Positions 48,542 through 60,500 of a stretch of 64,000 nucleotides of DNA are shown here, piece after piece (position 1 is the first letter of the stretch; each line of letters starts with the position of its first letter). A program made the translations under genes and the position numbers. The notes under the pieces are model-generated. The model had not been told where the DNA came from, made no database searches, and worked only from the letters and a program-made list of their open reading frames with translations. This DNA is from Austropuccinia psidii. Taxonomy: Eukaryota > Basidiomycota > Pucciniomycetes > Pucciniales > Sphaerophragmiaceae. The DNA is taken from NCBI GenBank assembly GCA_023105745.1, contig JALGQZ010000011.1:14351975-14415974 (forward strand), read 5' to 3'.

Positions 48542-51500
48542 ATGATTCCAACTGGAAGTGAAAGTAACTATTACATCCAATCAAATAGGTCTGGACCACA
48601 ACATTCAATTCATAAATCCAAAAGACAAGAATTTCAGCCCAGAGGAGCGGCACAAATGGAAGATTCTAGAACTTCCACCAGTTCCTCAAGGTTAGCCAGA
48701 ACTTCTGAAGCTCTTCTTGAGAGTCCAGAGGCTGAAATAGCTGCTATTCATGTTGTCAGATCTAAACAAATTCTATTAGGTAGCAGTGGAAATATACCAG
48801 TCTGAGTATAACAACTGATTTATGGGGGCAAAGCAACAGGAGTGTGAACTTCTGCCAAGCTTGTGGATAAGGTCAATGAACTCTTACCTTCAAGTAAAGA
48901 ATTTTTGGGCCCATCAAAGGCAGAAGAACTTCTGAAGGGTTGGATATTCATGTATTGCAAAGGAAAAGTCCAAATGATAAAAGCTTGTTTGAAAAACCAA
49001 AGAATTTTATCAGAGGAGCAGAAGAAGGTGTTGGACCAAAAGAAGGAAAACAGCCCTATGGAAGCTCCTCAAGCCTCAAAAAGTGCCAAATACAGGGGAA
49101 AAAGCCTCAAAGAGAAACCAGAAGAGAAAGGAAAAGTCTAAATGGAACAAGTCCTACCCTCAGAGCTACAGAATTCCAAAGAAGGAAAAGACAGCCATGA
49201 AAAATTTGCTCAATATGTCAAGAACTTTGATAAAATTAAAAAAAGGAGGATGAAAGAATAAACCAATCCTTTTAAAAGAAATGGACATTTTAAGGCTTGT
49301 ATCTCACTTTGAAACTTTTAATAAAGAGATACTGACAAAGCTTAAACATTTTTTGTATAGCCAAAAAATAGCTGAGTAGAGACAGTTTTCAAGTAAAAGA
49401 GTCAAGAAAGAGCATTATGGGTCTAGAAAATGTGAATAAATACCATATTTTGTCTTATATGCATATTTGATAAAGAATTGAGTCCAAAGTTACTTTGCTT
49501 AATAAACCAGATGATAATTCTATTTCTTCTGTTGCTAAGCAGTTAAAAGATTTAAGAATACAAGTATAAAGCTTGGAAAATTAAACTTTTCACATTGAAG
49601 CTCTTTTCCAAGAACAGTTGGAAAAAAGTAATAAAAAAGACTTGAATTGGAAGAATATATCAAATTGAGTATTAACAATATATCACTGAAAAAAGAGTTA
49701 CCAAGAAAGTCTACACCAATTCTTGACAGAAATGTGTTGAACTTGAACAATCAATTACATCATAAAACTTCAAGAAAGGCAGAAGTGTAAACTGCCTTTA
49801 ACTTCAAAGACATAGACATTACCATATTAGAGGAATGGCCTACCTTCAGTGGTGAAGTATAATATAATCTTATGAAATTTATGAAAACAATTGATATTTT
49901 CAAAGAAGACTTTAACATAATAGATGAATACATAAGTGCCATATTACACTCATTATACACCAAATAAGAATAGAAATTGTATTACAAAATGAAACAGTAC
50001 CATTGTAAAACCTCCTGGCTTTGGTGGAGAGAACAGATTATTTCCAAATGGGGAAATGTATCCTGGATATTTAGAATGGATAATTATTTTGAAGAATCCA
50101 TTTTAATATTGAGAGGGACAGGCCCATGTCCTGGTTTCTCAAGCAGAAGGACAGATTAACGTCCTTTCATCCTGATATGTCTGAGACAATGGTACATAAA
50201 AGGATATTGAGAAAATGTGGTGGTGGCCTTGTGCATTCTATAAGAAGCAAATTTATTGAGCCTTGCTCTCCAGAAGACTATATCAATGCCATAGCAGGCA
50301 TCAATACCAGAACAAAATTGGTATAAACCCCCAATAGACAACAAAGCTAATGGGAAACAAATTTCAAGACAAAATAAGCCACAAGAGCTCCTTTGAAATT
50401 TAATAAATTTGGAAGTACATCCCTTTTGGCTAATACTTTTACAAATAAAACAGGAATTCATGAGATATAAATTGCAAATAATGAAGACACCAAAGAAACA
50501 AATGATGTAGTTTTACATGAAAGTGATTCTGTGCCTTCTGAATGATGAGAACTACCAGAGGCACTTAGCATAGAAAAAATGAATGTTTCCTTTGATTTCA
50601 CATAAGTGCATAATCACTTAACACAATATAATGATGAATGTATGGATCTCATACATGTGAAAGATTCTAAAATGAAGAAACCAACCCTGAAAGAGGTAAA
50701 GGTTGTATAGATGGATCATCTTGTATCACCAATATTGTGATAAGCAACAGAGTGGCCAAGAAGAATCTTGAATCAGGTGCTTACTGCACTTGCTTTGGTA
50801 ACAATTATCTTGAAAATTTTTATACCAATTAGCAAGAGAAATTGATGCCAATTGAAGTTATAAAATTCAGAATGGCTAGGAAGGATATGCACCTTTTGGG
50901 TAGTCTTGAAGCAGAAATGATATTTCCACACCTTTCAGGAAGTATCAGACTGGAAGATGAATTTATTGTTATGAATAACTGCACTTCCCAAAATTTCATA
51001 CTTGTAAAAGATTATCTTAATATCTATGGTATTCATAATAATAATAATAATAATAACAGTCACTTCAAAATAGGGGAAGATAAAAGACAAAAATTTGCTT
51101 TACCTCTATGAGGGAAGGAAATTATTGTAATAAGAGAAGTAAAAGATTTCAATAACAAAATATTTCTGAGAGATAAACTGATTGAAGCACAACTCAGTCC
51201 TTAAGCAACATTAGAAATGAAGGAAGACCTGATTTAAATCTTATTTCAATATAGAGAAAAATTTTCTTCTGATAATGAACCACTAGGGGCTATTAAAGGC
51301 CATGAAGTGGACATTATGCTTAATGTGGAAAGGCCTTACCCTCCACTATTGAAAATACCAGATTACCCAGCTAGCCCCACAGCTAGAGGAGCATTAGAGA
51401 CTCATAATAACTAACTGATTAATCTGGGAGCTCTCAGAAAGGCTGGGCACAATGAAGAAGTGTAAGTCACAACCCCTGTAATCATTACTTGTAATAATGA

Positions 51501-54060
51501 TAAATCAAGGATTATTGGTGATTTCAGAGAATTTAATACCTTTAATATTCCCGATAGATATAAAATTCCTAGAATCCATGAGACTTTGAATCAATTATGA
51601 AAAGAAAGATTAATTACTTCCATGGATGCCCTTGAAAGTTTCCACCATAACCTTTTGACACCTCATTCTAGAAAATTATTGAGAATAATTGCTCATTGTG
51701 GTATTTATGAGTATGTAAGGATGCCTTGTGGAATTAAAAATGCACCTTCTCATTATCAAAAAATGATTAATACCATTTTATCACATTAATTATAAGAGGG
51801 ATGGTTAATCATTCATATTGGTTAAATTATCATTTGTTCAGAAACCTAGAAATGGTATTTGGAGAGACTTTTATTAGTATTTAGAATAGTTCTTCAAGTG
51901 AACATGAAAATATCTCTTAAGAAATGTAACTTTGGGCTTCATGAGCTAAATTCCTCTGGCACCTGTAGTTTCAGGACTAAGCCTTGATGTTGATACAAAC
52001 AAATTAGCTGTAATATTTCTGAAACAAACACCCCATAACAGAAATGAAATGATGTCTTTTTTAGGGCTTGCTAGCTATTAAAGGAAGAACCTTAAAGATT
52101 TTGCAATCCATGTGCAATCATTTTACAGAATCTTTTCCCAACAAATGGTCTTTGAAATTACACAAAAAAGGATTCAATAATATTAAAAGATTAAGTATTC
52201 CTTAGCAAATGCAAAATAATTATTGAGTCCAGAATGTTAAATTCCTTTCAATCTGTATATTGATGAATGTGGTGGAGGTCTAGGTGCATCTCTTCATCAA
52301 GTTAAAATTGTCAATGACAAGCTTTATGAAGTTCCAATTGGTTTTATCTCAAGACAAATAAAACCTACTGAGGCTAGATATTGAGAAAGCCAAATGGAGT
52401 TCCTTTTCCTTGTATTGGCCTTAGAAAAATTTCATTATTATCTCAATGGTAGTCACTTTGAGGTGATTACTGATTGTAACTCTGTGAAATCACTCCCTAA
52501 CATGAAGACTCCAGACAGACATACGTTAATGTGGCAGATTTCTATACAGGAAGATAGAGGAAATATGACCATAGTTCATAAAGCTGGAAATGTTCACAGG
52601 AATTCTGATGGCTTGAGCAAATGGGAATTACCAAATACACCTGAGAGTCCTGCTTATGTTCCTGCAAATGCAGAAACTCAAATTCCAATTGAAGGAATTA
52701 ACATCACAGATATAGGGCCAGAATTCTTTGAGGAAGTTAGGGAGAGGTATAATGAAGATAGGCACTGCCATATTATTACTTCTCTACTTGAAAAACATTG
52801 AAAAGATGCAGCTTTGCCTAATTCTCTGGATGAAATACATAAGAAATCCTATGATAATGGAATATTCCATTTATTTGATGGTATCTTGCATCATAGGTCT
52901 AAACATACATGTTTAATGGTCCTATGTAGTAAAATGTTGATTAACACAATCATACTATAGTGCCATGACAACATTTATTCTGGAAATCTGTCTGAAGACA
53001 GAAAAATAGAAAGAATTAAGACATGTGCTTGGTGGCCATCTTGGAGAAAAGATGTCATTGAGTACTTTCATAGTTGTGAAAGATTCCAGAAGGCCAACAG
53101 ATCCACTTGTAAAATATTTGGTTTCATGATTCATATCCAAAACCCACATACCCCATGGGAAGTGGTTCATATGGATTGGGTGACTTCCTTACCACCTGGT
53201 GGTGGGGAAATTTAAAATTCATGTCTTGTTATTGTGGAAAGGTACAGAAAGAATCCAATCTTTTTACCATGTCAGAAAGATGACACAGCTATGAATAAAG
53301 ATCCTTTAATTTAGAATAGATTTATACCTCATACTTGTATCTTCAAAAATATCCTTAGAAATAGAGACCCAAAATTTAAATCAGCCTTAAGGACCAATTT
53401 ACATAAGATTTTGGGTACAAAACTATTATTCACAACAGCTTAGCATCCACAAACTGGTGAATTAGCAGAAAGAATTATTCAGGCCCTTGAGGACATGATC
53501 AGAAGATTATTTGTTTATGGCCTGGAATTCAAATATTCTGATGGCTTTACAAATGATTGTTGTACACTCATACCAGCATTAAAATTAGCTTACAAGAATT
53601 TAATCCATGCTTGAACAGGCAAAACTGCTGCAATGTTGGAAAAAGGATGGAACCCTAAGCTTCCAGTTGATACTTTGAAGAAAGACTTGGTTTATATTCA
53701 TTCAACTGCTTCAAGCTTCAAATTATTACTTGTTAAACTGAGGTAACTTTCAAATAAAAGAATGACTGATGCCTTTGAAAATTCCAGGCAAAAATGGTAA
53801 AAAAGTCATCAGAACCCAGAATTCAAAGTAGGAAACTTAATATTAGCTAAAAACTTGGCCTTTAATAATATTAAAGGCCAAAAGATACTAAAAGATTCCT
53901 TTTCAGGACCATTTATAATTAAAGCCCTTCATGGGTAAAATGAAGTACAAGTAGAACTGACAGGAGAACTGGAGAATAAAGATCCAGCCTTCCCTGTTAT
54001 TTTAGTAAAGAATGACACTTCAAGTGACAAGTAAATATTTTTTTGAGAAATAAAACACCC
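48542..54060 (+). pseudogene. Element F gag-pol relic
   Basis: Gag starts at 48542 (MIPTGSESNYYIQSN). The +1-frame ORF is visible at 48863-49141 (ELLPSSKEFLGPSKAEELLKGW). Capsid pieces lie at 49977-50320 ([28 protein letters not shown]). The zinc knuckle cysteines are lost near 50400. Protease reads NLESGAYCTC near 50765, with Glu in place of the catalytic Asp. RT at 51300-51900 has many stops, and its YIDD box reads IHIG followed by a stop. The best preserved piece is RNase H to integrase, 52394-52801 ([22 protein letters not shown]). Integrase relics continue to 54000. It is an old, inactive copy. Confidence 0.85.
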
Positions 54061-54064
54061 TTAG

Positions 54065-56087
54065 TGTGAGCCTTTGAGATATGACCACATACCCAATAAA
54101 GTCACAAAAAAGACTCAGAATAATTATACCTTTAATATAATTATATTAAAATTAATTAGAATAATTATACACTAAAAATAATTACTCAAATATACAAAAA
54201 ATACCATAAATTGGTACTAAAATTGGTTTAACTTAAAAACCAATGAATCAACATGTAAAACAAATTATACCATTGGATTCCCCATGGAAAAATACATATA
54301 TACCATTTTTATGGCATATCTGTAAAGTCAATATTTAAGGAATTATAAGGTATAATACCTTATAAAAACCATAAAAACTTATTTATCTCAGAGACTAATG
54401 AAACAACATGTGAAATAAATTGTACCAGTGGATTCCCCACAAAATTCCACATATAAAACAATTAATAAGCTAATTTCCAATGTTAATACTTAAGGAATTA
54501 TCCTGAATATATGCACTTTTTTGGTCAACGCATATATTCAAGGATCATAGCTAATATCTTCTAAACTATACATGATAGAATGATGAACCAAAAAAAAAGT
54601 TACCACGTCATTACTGTAAGAACACAGATATGAACTTTATTTTACAAATTATAAACAAGGTTAAAACCTATGATGAATTATTGATAAAAATCAACAGAGC
54701 TGTTGACCACTTTGTTGTGAAAGTGTTCCAAACTTAAAAAAAAGTACACAGTTAGATTCTACTAGTTTATTCGAGAAGAATGACGTAATTTTTATTATTA
54801 AATTCAGGGTATAACCCCCTGAAATCAAGGTTTGAAGTTTAAAATATTGAATTTCGACAGAAAAGATGAGTTACAAGAAAAATCATCAAAAATAGAGTTT
54901 TGATGATGTAATGAAACGCTCTTGGCAGCATAATAAGGTTATGTCAGGCTATCATAATTCACTCTCTGAATTGCTGTAGCGTGCAAACCTTAAAAGTGAT
55001 TGAGGATCAAAGTTTGAGCTTAAATTGAGCTGTTATGATCACATACTGTAACCTTAAATTAAGTTTAACAGTCTTAAGAGTGATAAAATTGGTGAATACT
55101 ATTAGTTTATGATTAAAACTAATAAAATCCACGAAATTTGGGGTTCTGCCAAGCCTCTGATGTCATCAAACTTAGAGTTACAGTGATAACTCTAAATAAT
55201 GGTGTAATAATGATGCAATATGGTTTGATCATGATGTAATCACCCTCAAACCTTAAAATATTGATCAATTCCAGTGGATATGATCAGTACACGTCTACTA
55301 GAAGCCTGTTGGACTCTAGGAGGGAGGTATTTACTATAAATAGAGCTCTTTTTACTCTATTTACCCCTCAGACGCATCAAAAACATTAAATCAATTAAAT
55401 CAAAGGTAATTTCTTTATTCTTTATATATAAAAGTATTATATTATTAAAGACCAAAGACCTCCTTACTATAATCATCTATTTTGACGTGATTAAATCATT
55501 TATTTAATTGTTTTTGTTAAAAATCTCTATAAAACTCATTTCCACGTAAAAATCCAGAATAATTTGTAATTTTCTTTGTTTTTATTGTAAATACAATTTG
55601 AAAAGGTTGTATTTATATTTTTTGGCGTAAAATACTTCAAAATTATTATATTAAGTGTTAAAAGTAGGTTATTTTCTCTTATTATAATAATTTCTCTATT
55701 ATTACTCTCTTAATAATTCTTTAATTGATATAAATAGTATTTATATTAATTCATAACTTTAATATTAGTAATATTATTGTTATTAATTGTTTTTTATTAA
55801 TAAAAAACAATTTTTTACGCTTTTATTATTTGTTGGTAACAATAATAAAGAGCTTTTTAATATATTAATTATCTTATATTAATATATTTATTTATTATAT
55901 TATATTTTATAATATAAATTATATTATTATATTTATTTAATAATATAATTATTTTACGCCATAATAATAATAATTATTTATTATTATTATATTTTTAATC
56001 TTATTTATTCAATTTATAAGGACATTCAGAGTACAATAAGTAATAAATTAGTAAATTTTACTTATTGTTTCATAGTCAAACCTTACA
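54065..56087 (+). repeat. Element E 5' LTR
   Basis: A 2023-bp LTR from TGTGAGCCTTTGAG to GTCAAACCTTACA. It shares only its ends and scattered blocks with the B and C LTRs, but is almost identical to 62688-64000. The R/U5 part (55380-56087) is very A/T-rich. Confidence 0.95.
55335..55342 (+). promoter_or_regulatory. TATA box of element E 5' LTR
   Basis: TATAAATA lies in TTTACTATAAATAGAGCTC, about 750 bases before the LTR end. It is unchanged in the 3' LTR (63958-63965). This is the likely promoter of the element. Confidence 0.6.
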
Positions 56088-56089
56088 TT

Positions 56090-56107
56090 TGGGGGCCTGG
56101 CCGTGAT
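56090..56107 (+). promoter_or_regulatory. Primer-binding site, tRNA-Pro-like, element E
   Basis: TGGGGGCCTGGCCGTGAT starts two bases after the 5' LTR and is identical to that of element B. Pairing with a proline tRNA 3' end is inferred from the TGGGGG start and the general pattern. Confidence 0.65.
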
Positions 56108-56594
56108 ATTTACTTAAAAAACCTTTAAAAAGATTCTATTTGGGTTTATCCAATAATAAATTATATTTATAATCATAAAATTATATAATAATTTTATATT
56201 TTATTGATTTTAAAAGCTATTGAGGCATTTGGAAAGCAATTGTACTGTCTTACACGTGGTTTTTCACATCCTTAGACTTGCAAGAACTTTCTTTGAGTGA
56301 CTCTAGTGATTAAAAGAGATATTTTATAAATTAAAAATAATTTTTATTATAATTTAATTTTATAAGAATCATATTCATTTTTTATTTTATTCTTTAAAAA
56401 TAAAAATATACATAAAAAATATTAAAAAATATTAAAAACCAATAAAAAAAGTTATTTTTATTCATTTTTATTCATTTCTTTATTTATTTCACCTTTTTAA
56501 AGATATAAAAGCAATTTCTACGTGGAAAATTGCCATATCTTGCCAAAAATAACACTTCTTATAAAAAAGACTTATATTTATTTGTCTTTTTTAG
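56108..56594 (+). other. Element E leader, non-coding
   Basis: A/T-rich untranslated region. It ends in a pyrimidine-rich run, TTTGTCTTTTTTAG, that forms a good splice acceptor just before the exon-like segment. No ORF is seen. Confidence 0.5.
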
Positions 56595-56744
56595 TGTTTG
56601 AAGATAACCCAACAGAAGACAACCAAGCTACTGTTGAGAGATTGGTGGAAGAAACTTGTCAAAGTTCTCCAACACCAGTTATCACCAAAAGAAAGAAAGC
56701 TAAGAAATTAGACTTTCCAGGGCCCACCATTCAAGACTCTGAAG
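56595..56744 (+). other. Exon-like open segment in element E leader
   Basis: 150 bases open between TTTTTTAG and GTGAGC (consensus donor), with phase 1 at both ends. It encodes an acidic then basic peptide (VFEDNPTEDNQ..KRKKAKKLDF) ending TIQDSE. A potential 86-base intron (56745-56830) contains the gag ATG and ends ACTACCAG. Splicing joins the exon to the +1 frame as ..[18 protein letters not shown], which matches the same join predicted in B. Confidence 0.6.
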
Positions 56745-56819
56745 GTGAGCACCTCTTTTTAAATTGCCATAAAAGAATTTTATTCTAAAATACTTTTAAT
56801 TTTTCTTATTCTTTAAATC

Positions 56820-57566
56820 ATGACTACCAGAAGAGGTTCCCAATACTCCATCCAATCAGATGGAGCTGGACTCAGAAGTAGAATTGATCCCTCAAAAGGG
56901 AAAAGAAAGGGCAATATCCCCAGTGGAACAGAATCCACACAAGGAAGTGCCTTATCCCAAAGGCAAGTCCCAGAAATGCCCATGATATCTGAGCCTGAAT
57001 TGGAACTAAGTATGAGTAACTCAAATAGGTACAAATCACATTCAGAGGGCTCAAATAGACATCTACATGAGCCAGTACAAGCAGTATTACACAGTATACA
57101 AGGACAAAGACTGGGAAATGCTGCCTCCAATACACCAAGGAGTGATGAACTCCTGGCACATCCTGAAAAAGTTCCTCAAAGAGGAGGAGATAGTGAAATA
57201 CTCCAATGGATGGAATCCACTGTCATCCAAACCTCAAATCAAAAAAATCAAGGATTATCATGCCAAAAAGAGGGAGGCAACCAAGGAAGAAGCCCCAGTA
57301 GCTTCTACCAGCAAGCCTCAAGCCAACCCACTTCCCCAAGAAGGGAAGAAGAACAAGAAAAAGCATTGGAGGAAACCATATTCCCCAAGCTACAGAATCC
57401 CAAGAATCCAAAAGGATGCCATGGACAATGTTTTCAACATGGCCAGAGCCTTGATGGAATTCAAGGACAAGGAAGAGCAAAGAATGAGACAACCTCATTT
57501 CCCAAAGAAATAACCTTGTCCAAAGATGTTGTAAATACTTTAACAGAAATTAAAAATAGTAAATAA
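56820..57566 (+). CDS. Element E gag leader ORF (main frame)
   Basis: A 248-codon ORF from ATG 56820 to TAA 57566. The start [13 protein letters not shown] matches the gag starts of B (MTPTRSGSNYSIQS) and F. The protein is Ser/Gln/Arg-rich with no known fold; it precedes the capsid, which is in the pol frame. In B and C this frame runs on into capsid and pol. In E it stops at 57566, overlapping by 23 bases the +1 frame that opens at 57544. Either E has one extra A in the run near 57561 or a +1 ribosomal shift is used. Part of this ORF may be shaped by the conserved ORF that overlaps it in the +1 frame. Confidence 0.7.
   Translation: MTTRRGSQYSIQSDGAGLRSRIDPSKGKRKGNIPSGTESTQGSALSQRQVPEMPMISEPELELSMSNSNRYKSHSEGSNRHLHEPVQAVLHSIQGQRLGNAASNTPRSDELLAHPEKVPQRGGDSEILQWMESTVIQTSNQKNQGLSCQKEGGNQGRSPSSFYQQASSQPTSPRREEEQEKALEETIFPKLQNPKNPKGCHGQCFQHGQSLDGIQGQGRAKNETTSFPKEITLSKDVVNTLTEIKNSK
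57067..57513 (+). CDS. Overlapping +1-frame ORF of element E
   Basis: 149 codons read one base downstream of the gag frame: [31 protein letters not shown], a Lys-rich linker ([11 protein letters not shown]), then [28 protein letters not shown] and a stop. It aligns with the +1-frame ORFs of B and C, including the position of the stop. Upstream, the +1 frame is also conserved from 56831 ([13 protein letters not shown]) but has three stops between 56983 and 57020 in E, so this copy may be damaged. The 57067 ATG lies within the conserved region, so the true start is probably upstream by splicing. Function unknown. Confidence 0.6.
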   Translation: MSQYKQYYTVYKDKDWEMLPPIHQGVMNSWHILKKFLKEEEIVKYSNGWNPLSSKPQIKKIKDYHAKKREATKEEAPVASTSKPQANPLPQEGKKNKKKHWRKPYSPSYRIPRIQKDAMDNVFNMARALMEFKDKEEQRMRQPHFPKK

Positions 57567-60500
57567 CAATTTATCTTCTGTAACAAAAATTGTTGTGCAA
57601 AACAAGAAAGAAATTGACAACATTAAGTTTATTGTTGAAAATAATAAACCAAAGAATTTAATTGACAATACTCAAAAATTAATACAAGGACAACAAGAAT
57701 TGTATAAATACATAAAAGATATCAAAGATAAAACTTTGACAATCAATTATGATGTGAGCATTGACAATCTTACAGAAAAATTAAATAAATTAAGTATTTC
57801 TGTAGAAAAATTTGAAGAAAAGACTTCATCACACCAAAAATTACTTTTGGACCATGTGGAAAAAAGTGATGAAGCAAGAATGCATCTGAAAGATGATATT
57901 CAAAGTGAAATAAGGCTTATTACTGAAAAAATGGATAAAATTAATGAGGCTAATTTAAATATGCCAAAGTTATCAACACCATTTTCTCATATAAGAAGCC
58001 CTATTAAAACAAAAGAGGAATTGTCAAACCCTTTCATAACAGACTTGAGTCACCAAGACAATAACCAAGTCTTAATGAAGGAAGCACCTCAATTGAAGGA
58101 ATGGCCAACATTCACAGGAGAAGGTGAATATGACCACATGTCATTTATTAAAACAATTGACATGTTACAAGAAGACTATGCCATACCAGATGAATTAATC
58201 ACTACAAGATTACATTCATTGTTTGAGAAATCTGCAAAAAGATGGTATTATGGCATAAGACAAACAAATGGTAAAAATACCTGGTCTTGGTGGAAACAAG
58301 AAATAATCACCAAGTGGGCAAATGATGCCTGGAGGTATAAGATAGAAAATGCATTTGAAAACTCTTTCTTTGACCCTGAGAAAGATAAACCTTTAACTTG
58401 GTTCCTAAAACAAGTTGAAAGGCTTAATGCACTGTACCCAGAAATGTCACAGAAGATGGTGCATATGAAAATACTTAAAAAATGTGGAGGGGAACTAGAA
58501 CATGCCCTAAGAAGCAGGTGTATAGAACCATGTTCCACAGAAGAGTATATAAATGCACTAGAAGATATAGTGACAAGAACAAAAATTGGCAGGACTTGGA
58601 AAAAATTGGACATCAAAAGCCCAAATAAACCATTTATCAAAAAAGATAAGTCAAAAGAATCCTTTAAGCCCAATACATCCAACAATAATGAGCAAAGAAA
58701 ATGCCATAAATGTGGAGGTATTGGACACTTAGCCAATAATTGCCTTAAAAAAGCAAAGATTAATGAAATTGTGGAAACAGAGAGTCACAATGACAAAGAA
58801 GAGGAATCTGACTCTGAAAAAGAGACAGAAGAGTCAGAAAGCTCTGAAAGTGATGAAATCAATATAATTAATGCACAAATTAATAATATTGATATAATTT
58901 ATGAAGTACTGGATGTTAATTCAAACTTGCCACAAGTTGGAACATCTGACACAAACCTGACAAACATACAAGATGCCAAAATGTATAGAACCAAACCTGC
59001 AAGAGGAATGGGATATACAGCTGGAAAATTAAGTATTAGTATTGTTATGGTTGATAACCAAGAAGGAAAGGTTAACTTGGATACAGGAGCATATTGCACC
59101 TGTGTTGGCAAAAGTTACTTAAAAACCATTGTCCCAGACTGGCAAGAAAAACTTATGCCAATACAAGGTGTCAAATTTAGTAGTGCAAGTGAGAGCATGA
59201 AGCCCCTTGGAATAATTGATTTAACACTAATTTTTCCTCATCCCTCACAATGTGTCAGAATCAAAGTAGAGTTTGTAGTAATGGACAACTGTACTAGTAA
59301 TCATTTCATACTTGGGAATGACTACTTATCAATTTATGGTATAGATATCTCCAACCAAAAGGATAGATATTTTACCATAGGAGATAATAAAAGACAAAAG
59401 TTTGGATTCTTAAATAACAAAAAACAAATCACAGTTATTAAGAATGAGGAAAAAATTCCAGAAAAAGAACTTTTTATATCTGAACAACTCATAGAGGCAG
59501 AATTCAATCAAGAATTAACAGAAAAAATGAAAGAAAAATTGATTGATCTCTTATTTAAGTATAAAAATGCCTTTGCAACTGACAAAGAGCCACTAGGTGC
59601 CATAATTGGACATGAAGTGGATATAATTCTTAATGTAGAAAAACCTTACCCACCTTTATTAAGAAGACCTGCTTATCCAGCCAGCCCAAGAGCTAGAGAA
59701 GCCTTAGAGGTGCACATTAAAGAATTAATGGACCTTGGAGTATTAAGAAAGGTTGGGCATAATGAACAAGTAGAAGTTACTACACCTGTCATTATAACTT
59801 GGCATAATGGAAAATCAAGGATGGTAGGAGACTTCAGAGCCCTCAATACCTATACCATTCCAGACAGATATCCAATACCCAGAATCCATGAAACATTGAC
59901 CCAATTGTCACAAGCTAAGTTCATCACAGCTATGGATGCTCTTAAGGGTTTTCATCAAAATGTCTTAACAGACAATGCCAAGAAACTACTAAGAATAATA
60001 GTCCATTGTGGAATTTTTGAATACTTAAGAATGCCATTTGGAATAAAAAATGCACCCTCCCATTATCAAAGAATGATGAATACCATATTTCCTGAAGAAT
60101 TATCAGAAGGATGGTTAATCATCTATATTGATGATATTATAGTTTGCTCAGAAACTTGGGACAATCACCTTACAAGACTAGAAAGGGTACTACAGAAAAT
60201 AGTCCAAGTGAATATGAAAATTTCCTTGAAAAAGTGTCATTTTGCATATAGTGAATTAAAAGCACTAGGACATGTGGTATCTGGACTTAGTCTAGGCATA
60301 GACAAAAATAAAGTAGCAGCAGTACTACTTAAACCAATGCCTCAAACTAAAAAAGAAATGCAATCATTTCTAGGATTTGCTGGTTACTATAGACAGCATA
60401 TAAAGGACTTTGCAAAGATTGCTAAATCCTTGTATAAGCTATGTGACCAACAAACAGTCTATGAGATGACAGAAGAAAGAGTCAAGGCATATGAAGAATT

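Larger units (their letters stand above)
45708..54064 (+). mobile_element. Element F: eroded B-like retrotransposon, 3' end displaced by E
   Basis: Plus-strand element with a 5' LTR (45708-47826), leader, gag and pol in the normal order, closest to B in protein sequence. It inserted into the E-like fragment after GTAAA (45703-45707). Its coding region is interrupted at 54065 by element E, just before the chromodomain. Its 3' end must lie beyond the window. It is heavily mutated and inactive. Confidence 0.85.
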
